Assembly: GCA_016297215.1 (NCBI GenBank)
Contig: JAEDGZ010000004.1
Coordinates: forward strand, 1-64,000
Reading direction: 5' to 3'
DNA: 64,000 nt
Source: Paludibacteraceae bacterium
Lineage (GTDB): Bacteria; Bacteroidota; Bacteroidia; Bacteroidales; Paludibacteraceae
Shown one piece after another: positions 63,851 through 64,000 of this stretch. The stretch's first letter is position 1. Every line of letters starts with the position of its first letter. A program made the translations under genes and the position numbers. Below the pieces are notes generated by a model. The model was given only the letters and a program-made list of their open reading frames with translations. It made no database searches and was not told where the DNA came from.

Positions 63851-64000
63851 ATGTCAGTAACGCATGAAGAATTGATAGAGGCGCTGCAGCGCTATTTCGG
63901 CTTTGATTCGTTTAAGGGGAATCAGGAAGCCATTATCCGCAACGTGATGGAGGGGAAGGACTCGTTTGTGCTGATGCCTACGGGCGGCGGCAAGAGCCTA
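63851..64000 (+). CDS. recQ: ATP-dependent DNA helicase RecQ (5' part only)
   Basis: The first 50 codons are present and the gene continues past the window. RYFGFDSFKGNQEAIIRNVM and GKDSFVLMPTGGGKSL (Walker A) are the RecQ N-terminal signatures. It would act in DNA repair and recombination. ATG 63851 follows the promoter by about 105 nt. Confidence 0.88.
   Translation, partial: MSVTHEELIEALQRYFGFDSFKGNQEAIIRNVMEGKDSFVLMPTGGGKSL

Overview
The window comes from a member of the Bacteroidales (phylum Bacteroidota). I see three grounds for this. At least twelve genes or RNA units have the Bacteroidota promoter (TTTG or TTG, about 20 nt, then TAnnTTTG). Large secreted proteins carry a type IX secretion (T9SS) tail, and the gliding lipoprotein GldB is encoded. 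Protein forms such as RprY, BspA-like leucine-rich repeats and L31 type B also fit. I cannot place the genus; an uncultured gut or rumen lineage is plausible but is inference.

Layout. 466-21268 is a plus-strand surface locus: an outer-membrane beta-barrel, two paralogous multidomain adhesins in a 4-bp-overlap operon, a 3195-residue adhesin with nine fibronectin units and a T9SS tail, a C10 cysteine protease and a barrel-OmpA protein related to the first. 21437-27161 holds an atypical RprY-like regulator, asparaginase, peptidase PepD, rfbC, rfbD and a DUF2461 protein. 27173-31774 (minus) is hupB-adk-obg-gldB-sufS. 32112-35882 (plus) is rhomboid protease, panD, tgt and an LptF/G permease. 35883-36582 has no protein gene but holds a strong candidate structured RNA. 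36583-41381 has a BspA-like protein, a Dcp-type M3 peptidase lipoprotein and a membrane protein. 41408-46565 (minus) is rpe, comEC-like, xseA and a ComEA-like helix-hairpin-helix protein, with prmA beyond. 46913-53383 (minus) is araC, acyl ligase, fabF, fabZ, fabG, fabI. 53933-63210 has a short-chain dehydrogenase, mdh, pnuC with a pseudouridine synthase, rpmE2, the rpsF-rpsR-rplI operon, tRNA-Arg(CCU), rlmN, mscS and an MFS sugar transporter. The start of recQ is cut by the window end.

The most unusual content is between, and inside, the ordinary genes. First, GC-rich palindromic repeats of at least four kinds recur more than twenty times, mostly in gaps but also in frame in six proteins; all five coding copies of one kind use the same reading frame, adding a Gly/Ala/Ser/Pro peptide. 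Second, gaps are filled with short tandem 'words' of about 6-14 nt, with a different word in different gaps. Third, in at least nine gaps between co-directional genes the word next to the upstream stop codon is the reverse complement of the word next to the downstream start codon, so the intercistronic RNA could fold into one long stem-loop bringing stop and start together. The structure recurs while the sequence changes, which makes it the best candidate here for an undescribed system.
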